Assembly (NCBI GenBank): GCA_903970295.1
Contig: CAJCHQ010000915.1
Coordinates: 1 to 10,056, forward strand
Origin: Bryobacterales bacterium
GTDB lineage: Bacteria > Cyanobacteriota > Vampirovibrionia > Obscuribacterales > Obscuribacteraceae
DNA: 10,056 nucleotides
Reading direction: 5' to 3'
Position numbers and translations under genes: made by a program
Notes under the pieces: generated by a model
Databases searched by the model: none
The model's input: the letters and a program-made list of their open reading frames with translations, nothing else
Told to the model about the DNA's origin: nothing
Shown: positions 1 to 6,759 of the stretch, one piece after another
How positions within the stretch are numbered: position 1 is the first letter of the stretch
How the letters are laid out: each line of letters opens with the position of its first letter

Positions 1-88
1 ATGCGCATGGCCCTGGCTGCTGGAGCCGCGCAGCATAACAATCTAGCTCTCAAAGTATTGCACATTTTGATGTCCTTTCAGGCTGAGG

Positions 89-116
89 GGCTAGCCAGGC
101 GAGTACCTGACTAGCC
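89..116. other. Hairpin downstream of the thioredoxin-like gene
   Basis: An 11-base stem (89-99 pairing with 106-116, one mismatch) closes a 6-base loop. It lies 44 bases beyond the stop codon of the minus-strand gene ending at 160, where a transcription end would be expected. Neither strand has a run of T after the stem, so it is not a canonical intrinsic terminator. It could protect the 3' end of the transcript or be incidental. The remainder of 1-159 contains no gene I can support. Confidence 0.35.
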
Positions 117-159
117 GCCTATTGATGCGGGCTGTGCGGCAAAGATCTACCAGATACAG

Positions 160-1077
160 CTAGATATCTATCCGTTCTTTTGGTGGAACTTCCGCTTGAA
201 CCGGGCGCGGTGGTTGAATTGCCAGGCCCGCCTTCACGAACTCGTCTACTGCGTCCGGCTGGAGCATGCCGGCGTGATGTATCGCGCTGTGGTTGTTATT
301 GAAGAACAGGTAAACCGGATAGAGCGATTTGCCTCCAGTCGCCTGAGCCGCATCCAAAACAAGTGGACCTCCCCAACGTGGGTCGAGCCAGGACACTTGA
401 AGGTTTTCCTTGTTCTGTTTTGCGACTAACTCCAACCCTGGCTTCAGAACTTTATAAAGATCTGGAGTGGCGACTAGCACCAGTCGGTTCATTGGACCAG
501 GTGTCTCCGGAAATACCGGCGGAGTCATCATTTCATAAATGAGCTCGGCACGCGCAGAGTCAAGAAATTCGTTGATCTCTGCTTCTTCCATCATGCCCGC
601 AAATATTCTTGGCAGACCTCCGCTAGGCTGTTGAACCAGATGCAGAGGGAAAGAGATTGTTCCAAACCGCGCGGCAGCAAGACGCCTCGTCTCCATAGGC
701 AGGTACGCTGTAGGTAAGCGCACGAACAGCACATCATACTCGTAGTTTTTTGCTATCTTTTTCAGTTCCGTGAACTGCGCATTGCAGGCGGAGTCATCAG
801 CGCCATCGCAGACGAGTTCGTATATCGATTTTCCAACGTTCAGCGCTTGATGAATTTCTGCGTCAAGATCTTTTGCATTGGTGGATTCGTCGAGGGTGAG
901 CACGTTTCCAGGTTCAGTCGCTGTCTTGTCCGCTATCTGTGTTAAAGGCCCCGGCGCAGCAGCAGTCAGTGTTAAAGTTGCTGCGTGAGCACTAGCACTT
1001 GCGGCTATTGCAATTGCTAAGAAAGAAGCCCCGAGGAGCATGTTTTTGAAGTTAATGATTGGGCGATTGTCACTCAT
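160..1077 (-). CDS. Exported protein with two thioredoxin-like halves, no CXXC
   Basis: A 305-residue protein. Residues 1-32 form a signal peptide: charged start, hydrophobic stretch at about 13-30 and an A-H-A cleavage site, so the product is probably periplasmic or secreted. The rest reads as two thioredoxin-like halves. Residues 85-175 contain a beta strand, a helix and a candidate cis-proline region (Phe143-Pro144) followed by a strand and a closing helix. Residues 195-285 repeat this pattern with Tyr253-Pro254. The redox CXXC is absent: the first half has only Cys90 and Cys98, seven residues apart, and the second half has no cysteine at the matching place. It is therefore more likely a binding or scaffold protein than an ordinary disulfide oxidoreductase. 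The start has an AAGGA six bases upstream. It follows the hydrolase gene by 25 bases, probably in one operon. The fold is inferred from pattern, not from a search. Confidence 0.8.
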   Translation of the reverse strand: MSDNRPIINFKNMLLGASFLAIAIAASASAHAATLTLTAAAPGPLTQIADKTATEPGNVLTLDESTNAKDLDAEIHQALNVGKSIYELVCDGADDSACNAQFTELKKIAKNYEYDVLFVRLPTAYLPMETRRLAAARFGTISFPLHLVQQPSGGLPRIFAGMMEEAEINEFLDSARAELIYEMMTPPVFPETPGPMNRLVLVATPDLYKVLKPGLELVAKQNKENLQVSWLDPRWGGPLVLDAAQATGGKSLYPVYLFFNNNHSAIHHAGMLQPDAVDEFVKAGLAIQPPRPVQAEVPPKERIDI

Positions 1078-1102
1078 GATGTTTCCTTTGCGACATTTGA
1101 AC

Positions 1103-2059
1103 TTAACTGAGAATTTTCAAGCTTCGTCCCAGAGAATTCCGGGGAGCTTGTGAGCATAATGCCTGGCGTTGACTGGCGTTGACACTGGCGTTGACTGGCG
1201 CTGGCAGTTTGCTTACAAACTCATGCACCGCTTTTTCAAAGGCCGAAGTATCCGCTCCGGCAGTATTTCGATGTCCGCTTATTAGTTGTATTAGCGTTGC
1301 ATGTTTACCCGCCGCGCGAAGCAGAGTCTGGGCGTTGCCGAAGTGTATGAAGTCGTCATACCGACCATGCAGAATCAGCACGGGTTTTTGCATCGCCGCC
1401 AAATTCTTCGCGTTGTTCCAGCTGCGCAGAGATTTCGGGAACATCCAATCTGGATACAACCAAGTGTAGATGCCAACTTTGCGAATAATTGGAATCAATG
1501 AACTGTATGCAGCCGAAAGTATTACTGCTGGTGCTTGGGAGCCGAGCGCTTCTGTTGTGGCAGGATACGATCCCAGACTGTCACCAGCGGGAATGATTTG
1601 TTCTCCTTCAAATCCCTGCTGGAGCAGCCACATCCTGGCAGATCTAGCGTCTGCCAGCACGGTATCTAAAGTTGCGGTTCCGCCGGTCGAGCCCCAACCT
1701 CTGCGCTCGACTATAAGCACAGAGGCCACCTGACTGTAAATCCTCAAGAAGTCGAAACAACTCTGTATGGAGTTGTTCTTGCCCATGTGGAAGTTTATTA
1801 CCCAGGCGGAATTTGGATTCCGAATAAAGACAGCATTCAACTCATTCGATTGACCTTCACCGAAGAAGCGAAAGTTGTCAACCATCAACCCCTGCCCCTG
1901 AAGTTCCTCCACAAAAATTTGGATGTCGTTCCAATTATGTTCATCGAACGCTTCTGCATCCATCGAAAAGAGTAACTTTTCGATTATCTTTATCAGCACC
2001 AGGGGCGATGCCGCGAAATAAATCGCAAGCATAGCGATGATGATTATTAGAAAATGCAT
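1103..2059 (-). CDS. Membrane-anchored alpha/beta hydrolase
   Basis: A 318-residue serine hydrolase of the alpha/beta fold. Residues 1-24 are a hydrophobic segment, probably a membrane anchor or uncleaved signal. The nucleophile elbow is G-D-S-L-G with Ser161. The likely acid is Asp235 or Asp236 in H-G-R-Y-D-D, and the histidine is His263 in S-G-H. A strand ending in N-F-H-M-G at about 89-93 would supply the oxyanion region. The layout resembles the BEM46/ABHD13 and YfhR group of membrane-linked hydrolases; the substrate cannot be told. GGAG lies seven bases upstream of the ATG. The catalytic domain ends near residue 286, and the last 30 residues are encoded by and beyond a 22-base tandem duplication that shifts the frame (see the repeat at 1163-1206). 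It probably shares a transcript with the downstream thioredoxin-like gene. Confidence 0.85.
   Translation of the reverse strand: MHFLIIIIAMLAIYFAASPLVLIKIIEKLLFSMDAEAFDEHNWNDIQIFVEELQGQGLMVDNFRFFGEGQSNELNAVFIRNPNSAWVINFHMGKNNSIQSCFDFLRIYSQVASVLIVERRGWGSTGGTATLDTVLADARSARMWLLQQGFEGEQIIPAGDSLGSYPATTEALGSQAPAVILSAAYSSLIPIIRKVGIYTWLYPDWMFPKSLRSWNNAKNLAAMQKPVLILHGRYDDFIHFGNAQTLLRAAGKHATLIQLISGHRNTAGADTSAFEKAVHEFVSKLPAPVNASVNASQRQALCSQAPRNSLGRSLKILS
1163..1206. repeat. 22-base tandem duplication within the hydrolase gene
   Basis: Two adjacent 22-base units (1163-1184 and 1185-1206) differ at two bases. Each is itself two copies of a 10-base motif, CTGGCGTTGA or a variant, plus CA. Because 22 is not a multiple of three, gain or loss of a unit changes the reading frame. 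On the minus strand the units encode P-A-P-V-N-A-S-V-N-A-S near the hydrolase C-terminus. Removing one unit gives a different ending with its stop at 1117-1119. Confidence 0.85.
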
Positions 2060-2094
2060 TTAACCACTCCGTCGTTTCCGCGTTATTAGAGGGC

Positions 2095-2120
2095 GAACGC
2101 ACCACCAATTGGATGCGTTC
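2095..2120. other. Hairpin between hydrolase gene and 137-aa gene
   Basis: A perfect 7-base stem (2095-2101 with 2114-2120) closes a 12-base loop that contains the palindrome CCAATTGG. It lies about 50 bases after the stop of the 2171-2584 gene and just before the hydrolase gene. There is no T-run after the stem on either strand. It could weaken read-through between the two genes or serve as a protein-binding site. Confidence 0.35.
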
Positions 2121-2170
2121 AGATTTGAGAAATTTATTGCCGTGTCTCTTCGAAAGTTAGTTACGGGACT

Positions 2171-2584
2171 TTAGCCAGTGGTTGGTCGGTGCGCTACCTG
2201 CCTACGTCGCGCGAGTCTTGCGTAGAGCAACTTCTCCGGGCCAGGAGTGAGGATATGTGATGGATGATCAACTGCGGCGTTGCCGACCAAGGTGGCAATC
2301 AATTTTTCCACCTGTTCTGGATGTTCCAGATACACTTCGCGAAGAACGTCGTTCAGAATACTCCCACTGGGGGAAACACACGTACCAACTGTCTGAACAA
2401 CCTCTTCGACTATCCAGAAGGCTCGCTCCAAATATAGGGAACACTTAACGGAGAGGAAGTTAATTCCTATGACGCAGTCTTTTCTGGTGCAGGCGACCAG
2501 GCGTTCGCCCGCCAGGTCAAGGACGATCTGCTCCGTCACAGGTTGGGCGTGTGGGCTTCCTAATGCATGGCTTTCTTGAGGCAT
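2171..2584 (-). CDS. Hypothetical protein, 137 residues
   Basis: I do not recognise this protein. It is probably a real gene, because its ATG is preceded by GAGGA seven bases upstream, the strongest ribosome-binding site in the left half, and because it lies on the same strand as its neighbours. It has no signal peptide and no clear membrane segment, so a cytoplasmic location is likely. It carries four cysteines (32, 37, 48, 69); the first two are spaced C-x4-C, which does not by itself make a metal site. Residues 50-95 look helical and acidic, and the C-terminus (119-137) is basic. It follows the GT20 gene by 198 bases and precedes the hydrolase gene by 111 bases, with a hairpin in each gap, so co-transcription is possible but not shown. 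Confidence 0.6.
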   Translation of the reverse strand: MPQESHALGSPHAQPVTEQIVLDLAGERLVACTRKDCVIGINFLSVKCSLYLERAFWIVEEVVQTVGTCVSPSGSILNDVLREVYLEHPEQVEKLIATLVGNAAVDHPSHILTPGPEKLLYARLARRRQVAHRPTTG

Positions 2585-2709
2585 TTCTTTTTCCTCGAGT
2601 TAGAAAAATGGTGGTTCGCCGGATTGTCTTTGTTGGCTGGTTCGACAGGTTAGGCATAGGCCTTTCTAGCTTGTTTAACTTGAAGTTCAGTTTGGTTAAG
2701 ACTGCGGCA

Positions 2710-2735
2710 CTAGCCCAAGGCACTACTTGGGTTAG
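2710..2735. other. Hairpin downstream of the GT20 gene
   Basis: A 10-base stem (2710-2719 with 2726-2735, one G-T wobble) closes a 6-base loop. It lies 48 bases beyond the stop of the minus-strand GT20 gene. No T-run follows, so it is not a standard intrinsic terminator. Its place, a few dozen bases after a stop codon, matches the hairpins at 89-116 and 2095-2120. I see no gene in the rest of the 2585-2782 gap. Confidence 0.4.
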
Positions 2736-2782
2736 CGACAAAACCCGCCAGGTCGTCCGATTTACCGTCAGAAATCGGTCTA

Positions 2783-4237
2783 CTAGTTTTTGAAGCATTC
2801 GCAAGAGTATCGGGCTATGACGGACTCTTTTAGTCTCGAGGCAAATGTCTCTAATGCCTTTATCCAGCGCGATTGCGGGTTTCTTTCGATTGCCCGCCTC
2901 AGGCAGAGCAGGCGATTCCACCGTTCCTCCGGTGGCATCTCGATCGCCTTCGCTAAAGCGTCAGCCGAACCTCTGAAATCTGTCGGCGATGTACCGATCG
3001 CCCCCTCAGAGCCAAGCTCTGCAAATGCGCCGGCTTTTGTGGAAAGCACTACAGTCAATATGTTCCGTGTCGGGTCATATTCTTCCACTGGCTGTGCAGC
3101 TATCGCTTCCTTCACTCCCAGGTGCATGCCGTCGCGTCTTGAACTCACCCAGTCGACATCCGAGAGTTCGTATAAATCTCTGACCTCTGCCTGGGTGTAA
3201 GTTCCCGTCAGCACAACTAGAGGAGTCCACTCCGGTGTGCGGTGTTTTTCGATAAATTCCTTCTCTCTCCGTTTGAACTTCTCGTAGTAGAGGTCGTAGG
3301 GTGGGAGCCCTGGCCGTGACCGCTGGGCGACCCAGACGAAAGTGACCGTTCCAATCAATTCCGGGTAGCGTTCGAACAGGGCTTCAAGGATGTCGAATCG
3401 CTCAACCACGAATTTAGCCGGGTCGATGCGATCGACGGAGGAGACAATCTTAGTTCCCTCGCCAATATTTTCTATTCCCAGCGCTGTCAATACAACTTGT
3501 TTTGACACACCGGCGCTGGCGAATCTGTCCAATGGGATGCCCAATGGCACAACTTTTACTTTCACCAGATGTGATGGCACACAGACGTGAGAGTCGGTGC
3601 AATTCAAACCCTGAGCTTTCGCGAATTGAATTAGATTGCGACGATCTTCTTCGGTATGAACGGTGATTATATCGGCTTCCAGCATGCCATTGGCCATCTC
3701 TTCAAAGGCGTACACCGAGCGGATCATAGACGGCGAAGAATGGTCGAATGTCAGGTCAGGAAACGGAATGTGCAAAGAGAACATTATTTTTATTCGACCT
3801 TGGCTGATCTGGCGGAACTCCTGTGGAAGCCTCGCCAGTGTGTAGTCCTGCACAGACACGACAAAATCGTCGCGATCTCCACATTTATTTTTTAGCCAGC
3901 CATAGACTAATTTGGCTAATTTTCGATTGAACTCCCTGAATGCCAGGTGTTCACCAATTTCGTAGAGAATTTGGTCGATTTCGCCCTCGTGCGCAATTGG
4001 CCAGGTGACATTGTTGGGGGTCTTGTAAGCCTGAGCTTTCAGATCACCGAAGTCTCCCAGATTTTCTCTGAACCAGCCTTTACCAGTCCTGATGCCCACG
4101 ACAAGTTGGTTTTCTTCAAAGAAGAACCATGGTGTTTTGGATTTGCCTACGAGAGCTTCGATGGTGGGTGCCACACCACCAGCACCACCGGGGTGTGCGA
4201 GAGAGATGACTGCGTCTATAGCTGCGTGTGCAGGCAT
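2783..4237 (-). CDS. GT20 glycosyltransferase, trehalose-6-phosphate synthase-like
   Basis: A 484-residue member of glycosyltransferase family 20, whose best-known member OtsA joins UDP-glucose to glucose-6-phosphate to form trehalose-6-phosphate. Family motifs in order: a glycine loop P-G-G-A-G-G at 16-21; Trp79-Pro80; V-Q-D-Y with Asp131; H-I-P-F-P with His156; V-D-R-I-D-P-A-K with Arg270 and Lys275, the nucleotide-sugar diphosphate contacts; Arg308; and R-D-G-M at 368-371 with Glu377. Spacing matches E. coli OtsA (474 residues). The arginine normally just before the glycine loop is replaced by I-S-L-A, so the acceptor may not be glucose-6-phosphate; a glucosylglycerol-phosphate synthase-like role is an alternative. 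I chose ATG 4237 because AAGGA lies eight bases upstream and the family homology begins there. A GTG at 4408 would add 57 unconvincing residues and lacks a ribosome-binding site. No trehalose-phosphate phosphatase gene lies in the window. Confidence 0.88.
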   Translation of the reverse strand: MPAHAAIDAVISLAHPGGAGGVAPTIEALVGKSKTPWFFFEENQLVVGIRTGKGWFRENLGDFGDLKAQAYKTPNNVTWPIAHEGEIDQILYEIGEHLAFREFNRKLAKLVYGWLKNKCGDRDDFVVSVQDYTLARLPQEFRQISQGRIKIMFSLHIPFPDLTFDHSSPSMIRSVYAFEEMANGMLEADIITVHTEEDRRNLIQFAKAQGLNCTDSHVCVPSHLVKVKVVPLGIPLDRFASAGVSKQVVLTALGIENIGEGTKIVSSVDRIDPAKFVVERFDILEALFERYPELIGTVTFVWVAQRSRPGLPPYDLYYEKFKRREKEFIEKHRTPEWTPLVVLTGTYTQAEVRDLYELSDVDWVSSRRDGMHLGVKEAIAAQPVEEYDPTRNILTVVLSTKAGAFAELGSEGAIGTSPTDFRGSADALAKAIEMPPEERWNRLLCLRRAIERNPQSRWIKALETFASRLKESVIARYSCECFKN

Positions 4238-4245
4238 ATCGGTTT

Positions 4246-4250
4246 TCCTT
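4246..4250 (-). promoter_or_regulatory. Ribosome-binding site deciding the GT20 start
   Basis: AAGGA on the minus strand, eight bases before the ATG at 4237. It supports this start over the GTG at 4408, which has no such site. Confidence 0.6.
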
Positions 4251-4808
4251 GCCGAAATTGCCGCGCCCTTATGAGCAGCACAGCGCTGCGGGCTGACGGC
4301 GAGGTTTATGTCATGTACGCGTTTCAAAGCGGCAGCTGGGTCGATTAGTCTCATCCAGTGCCGTCGTCGGTTTGGATTCGTTATGTCACGCCACAGCAGC
4401 GAGTTCACAGATTGAAGAGCTGCTCTAAGCGCGACGGTGCAGTCGCTGATCGATCTATTTCAGAGAGTGAGGTTAGAGATTTGGCCTTTGTTTTTTGAAT
4501 AGAATTTGGAACAGTGCGTAAGTATCTTAGCGAAACATTTGTATTTCCAAAAGCGTTTGCGTTTTCTCTTGGTAAGCTTTCGGAAAGATGGCGAAGTGCT
4601 CATCGGTATTGGTTCGCGGAATGTGAGGTAACAACTGAAACGTTGCTCGCACAAAACATCTTTCATTGCCCCGATATCAAGTTGTATTCGACTGCGCGCT
4701 TCAGTCGTTCGAACCGGTGCAAATAACTTCCCTTGTGCATGCGCCAATAACTTAACGCTTTAGCGGTGTAAGCTGTTTGTTAATGAAGGAAACTCTTTGA
4801 AAGTGCTG
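4251..4808. other. Divergent intergenic region
   Basis: About 560 bases between the start of the minus-strand GT20 gene and the promoter of the plus-strand transporter gene, so it should hold promoters for both directions. I could not identify a convincing GT20 promoter. A 95-codon minus-strand frame (4460-4747) begins with TTG, lacks a ribosome-binding site and is very rich in lysine and arginine; I do not regard it as a gene. A related pair of 12-base stretches ending in AATAACTT sits at about 4719-4730 and 4742-4753. Confidence 0.4.
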
Positions 4809-4839
4809 TTGATATCGCCCGTGACTCATTGAATACAAT
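4809..4839 (+). promoter_or_regulatory. Possible sigma-70-type promoter for the MFS gene
   Basis: TTGATA at 4809-4814 and TACAAT at 4834-4839 each match the consensus at five of six positions, separated by 19 bases, slightly longer than ideal. Transcription would begin near 4846, leaving a leader of about 28 bases before the GTG at 4874. The leader contains a three-codon frame (ATG at 4849, stop at 4858) whose relevance is unknown. Confidence 0.4.
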
Positions 4840-4873
4840 GGCCAGGCAATGAAAAACTAAGCAGGCGCAGCAA

Positions 4874-6103
4874 GTGAAATATGTCGTCGCATTACGCGAA
4901 CCGCCTCTGGCAATGCTCTGGGTAAGCCAGGTCCTATCGGGGATTGGTGATCAGCTCTATATGCTCGCGGCCATGTGGATAGCGGTTGAGCGCTTTGGTA
5001 ATCAGGCCGGATACGTCGCAGCAGCAATCGGCATCGGCAAGATTACATTCGGTGTGCTTGGCGGTGTCATAGCCGACCGTTACGATCGCCGTCGCGTCAT
5101 GATTGTCTCTGACATCGTTCGCTTTCTGGCGGTGGCGCCGCTGCCATTCATCGCTTGCTATGGCACCATTCAGCTCTGGCATCTGGTTGTTGCAGGCGCC
5201 CTCATGGGGTCTTTTGGCGCATTTTTCGATCCGGCATTGCAAGCATCGTTGCCGTCGATCACTCGCTCACAACGCTCTCTCGAAGCAATGACCGGACTAA
5301 TGGATTTAACTCAACGACTGGCGAGAGCAATCGGTCCAGGTCTGACTGGCGTGCTCGTAGCAATCATGCCAATCACTCAGTTTTTTACAATCGAGGCACT
5401 CAGTTTTCTGATTTCCGGCTTGACTATTCTCGGGCTTGGCTCGCGGTTGACCTTTGCGCAGGAGAAGAAAACATTCACCCCTTCTCACTCATTTCACGAT
5501 TTATTTAAGGACCTGGTCGAAGGTTTCAGCTATGCCGCCAAAGATAAAGCATTAGCATATTGCCTGATCAGTTTGGTATTACAAGCTGGTTTGTGGGGTA
5601 TTGCCTTTACGGTTGGATTTCCAATCCTGGTCAAACAATCTTTTGATAACAACGTCGTTTATTACGGCTATCTTGTCGCGGTCTACGGAGTGGGCAATGT
5701 AATCAGCAATGTGCTGTGCGCAAATCTTCATGTACGAAGCTCCTGGATCAACGTATTTAGTGCAGATGCCATATGCGGCTTGGGGTTTGTTTTAATCCCT
5801 CTGGGCAATGCCCTGCACAGTGCGATTTTCGGCGCTGCTCTGGCAGCGATCGGAGGCGCAGCGGGCGACTTATTGCTGCTTAACTTGATCATGAAAGAGG
5901 TGCCGTCGACCCTGCTGGGAAAAACCATGTCGCTGCGCATGATGATGAGTTCGGGTGGTTACGCGATCGGCTTGATAGCCGCCTCACCCCTTTTTAAAAT
6001 CTCCTCAGCCAGCAACGTCATCACTTGTTGCGGCGCCTTAATGGTCTTAACCTGTGCTTACGGCGTAATCAGGTTTGGCAATGACACAAAAGCGCCTGCT
6101 TGA
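4874..6103 (+). CDS. MFS transporter, DHA3-like efflux type
   Basis: A 409-residue inner-membrane protein of the major facilitator superfamily, with about ten to twelve hydrophobic segments along its length. It opens with L-R-E-P followed by a first helix ending in S-G-I-G-D, as in the DHA3 drug/siderophore exporter branch (MefA- and EntS-like proteins). The MFS loop 2-3 motif is clear: G-G-V-I-A-D-R-Y-D-R-R-R at about 63-74. A short central loop rich in charge (about 195-215) separates the two six-helix halves. Export of a small molecule driven by the proton gradient is the family role; the substrate cannot be deduced and resistance should not be assumed. The start is GTG with only a weak upstream ribosome-binding site, so it is less certain than the body. 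It stands alone on its strand and is divergent from the GT20 gene. Confidence 0.9.
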   Translation: MKYVVALREPPLAMLWVSQVLSGIGDQLYMLAAMWIAVERFGNQAGYVAAAIGIGKITFGVLGGVIADRYDRRRVMIVSDIVRFLAVAPLPFIACYGTIQLWHLVVAGALMGSFGAFFDPALQASLPSITRSQRSLEAMTGLMDLTQRLARAIGPGLTGVLVAIMPITQFFTIEALSFLISGLTILGLGSRLTFAQEKKTFTPSHSFHDLFKDLVEGFSYAAKDKALAYCLISLVLQAGLWGIAFTVGFPILVKQSFDNNVVYYGYLVAVYGVGNVISNVLCANLHVRSSWINVFSADAICGLGFVLIPLGNALHSAIFGAALAAIGGAAGDLLLLNLIMKEVPSTLLGKTMSLRMMMSSGGYAIGLIAASPLFKISSASNVITCCGALMVLTCAYGVIRFGNDTKAPA

Positions 6104-6158
6104 CGCCGGACAGCGCCGGTATCGCAGATGGTGCTCCTAAAGAAGGCTAATTGCAAAG

Positions 6159-6173
6159 CCGGCACCTCGCCGG
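6159..6173. other. Small GC-rich hairpin after the MFS gene
   Basis: CCGGC (6159-6163) pairs perfectly with GCCGG (6169-6173) around a 5-base loop, 56 bases after the transporter stop codon. No T-run follows, so a terminator role is weakly supported. Confidence 0.25.
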
Positions 6174-6272
6174 AGACGACTGTTTGATTGCATAAAGTAT
6201 TCGGAGGGACAGCGGAGGCGCCGCTGGCACTTCAAACTTCATTCGACTCAATGCAGCAAATTTAGCGGACAG

Positions 6273-6759
6273 GGCGACGATGATCCTGGCATTTTGCCCT
6301 TAGAACATTACCAAGGGATCACATTTGACCATCGACGAGCGCTTTCCTGGCATGGTGAACGTTTGCCAATCAGATATTTGTTGGTCGAGACTGTTGGTTC
6401 ATGTTTGCGATACTACTTCGACCACTAAGATCGCCGAAAAGGGATTTACGCAAATCCAGTTGGCCAGTTCACAGCTGTCAGAAACGGCAACGGTAATTGG
6501 ATTTATGATATTGCTGGTGGTGCCGTAGGCTTTGATGCCAACGGCAAAACTATTCTGCTTAGATCTTCAATTGGCGACATTTACTATGCTTCGCGTGAGC
6601 CATTTGTGATTCAATACGGTCATGTTCGCGATGTTGACGCGAGCCGCGAAGTTGTATGCGGCAAGCTGTCTAGGGCGGGTACAAAGCACTTTTGTTGGGT
6701 GCCATATTCGGAGATTTGTTTGTGCGCCGAAAAACTGTTTCAATCTTTTCTTTATTAGC
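6273..6759 (+). pseudogene. Possible decayed gene, one in-frame stop
   Basis: One frame reads like protein from about 6273 to 6759 apart from a TAA at 6426-6428. Before the stop it gives segments such as P-G-I-L-P-L-E-H-Y and R-L-P-I-R-Y-L-L-V-E-T. After it comes P-V-G-Q-F-T-A-V-R-N-G-N-G-N-W and then A-V-G-F-D-A-N-G-K-T-I-L-L-R and Y-A-S-R-E-P-F-V-I-Q-Y-G. There is no in-frame ATG or GTG with a ribosome-binding site. Its 3' end overlaps the start of the next gene by 38 bases, so the last dozen residues are probably not ancestral. A TTG-started frame at 6325-6528 with AAGGGA upstream occupies the same DNA but reads poorly. I do not recognise a family. Chance open frame remains possible. Confidence 0.3.
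6710..6713 (+). promoter_or_regulatory. Ribosome-binding site deciding the 6722 start
   Basis: GGAG with an eight-base spacer to GTG 6722. It supports this GTG over the TTG at 6692, which would place ten extra residues, two of them acidic or glycine-rich, ahead of the basic N-terminus of a signal peptide. Confidence 0.6.

Noticed and set aside
1163..1206. CRISPR-like array
   Set aside because: The repeats are contiguous, without spacers, and lie inside a coding region; they are a simple tandem duplication.
2517..2921. 134-codon minus-strand frame overlapping the GT20 gene end and the 137-aa gene
   Set aside because: It overlaps two better supported genes in another frame on the same strand and has a highly basic, unconvincing composition.
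4238..4408. N-terminal extension of the GT20 enzyme from GTG 4408 (57 extra residues)
   Set aside because: No ribosome-binding site at 4408, no family similarity in the extension, and a good site at ATG 4237 that gives the usual family length.
4460..4747. 95-codon minus-strand frame in the divergent intergenic region
   Set aside because: TTG start, no ribosome-binding site, unusual lysine/arginine-rich composition and no recognisable motif.
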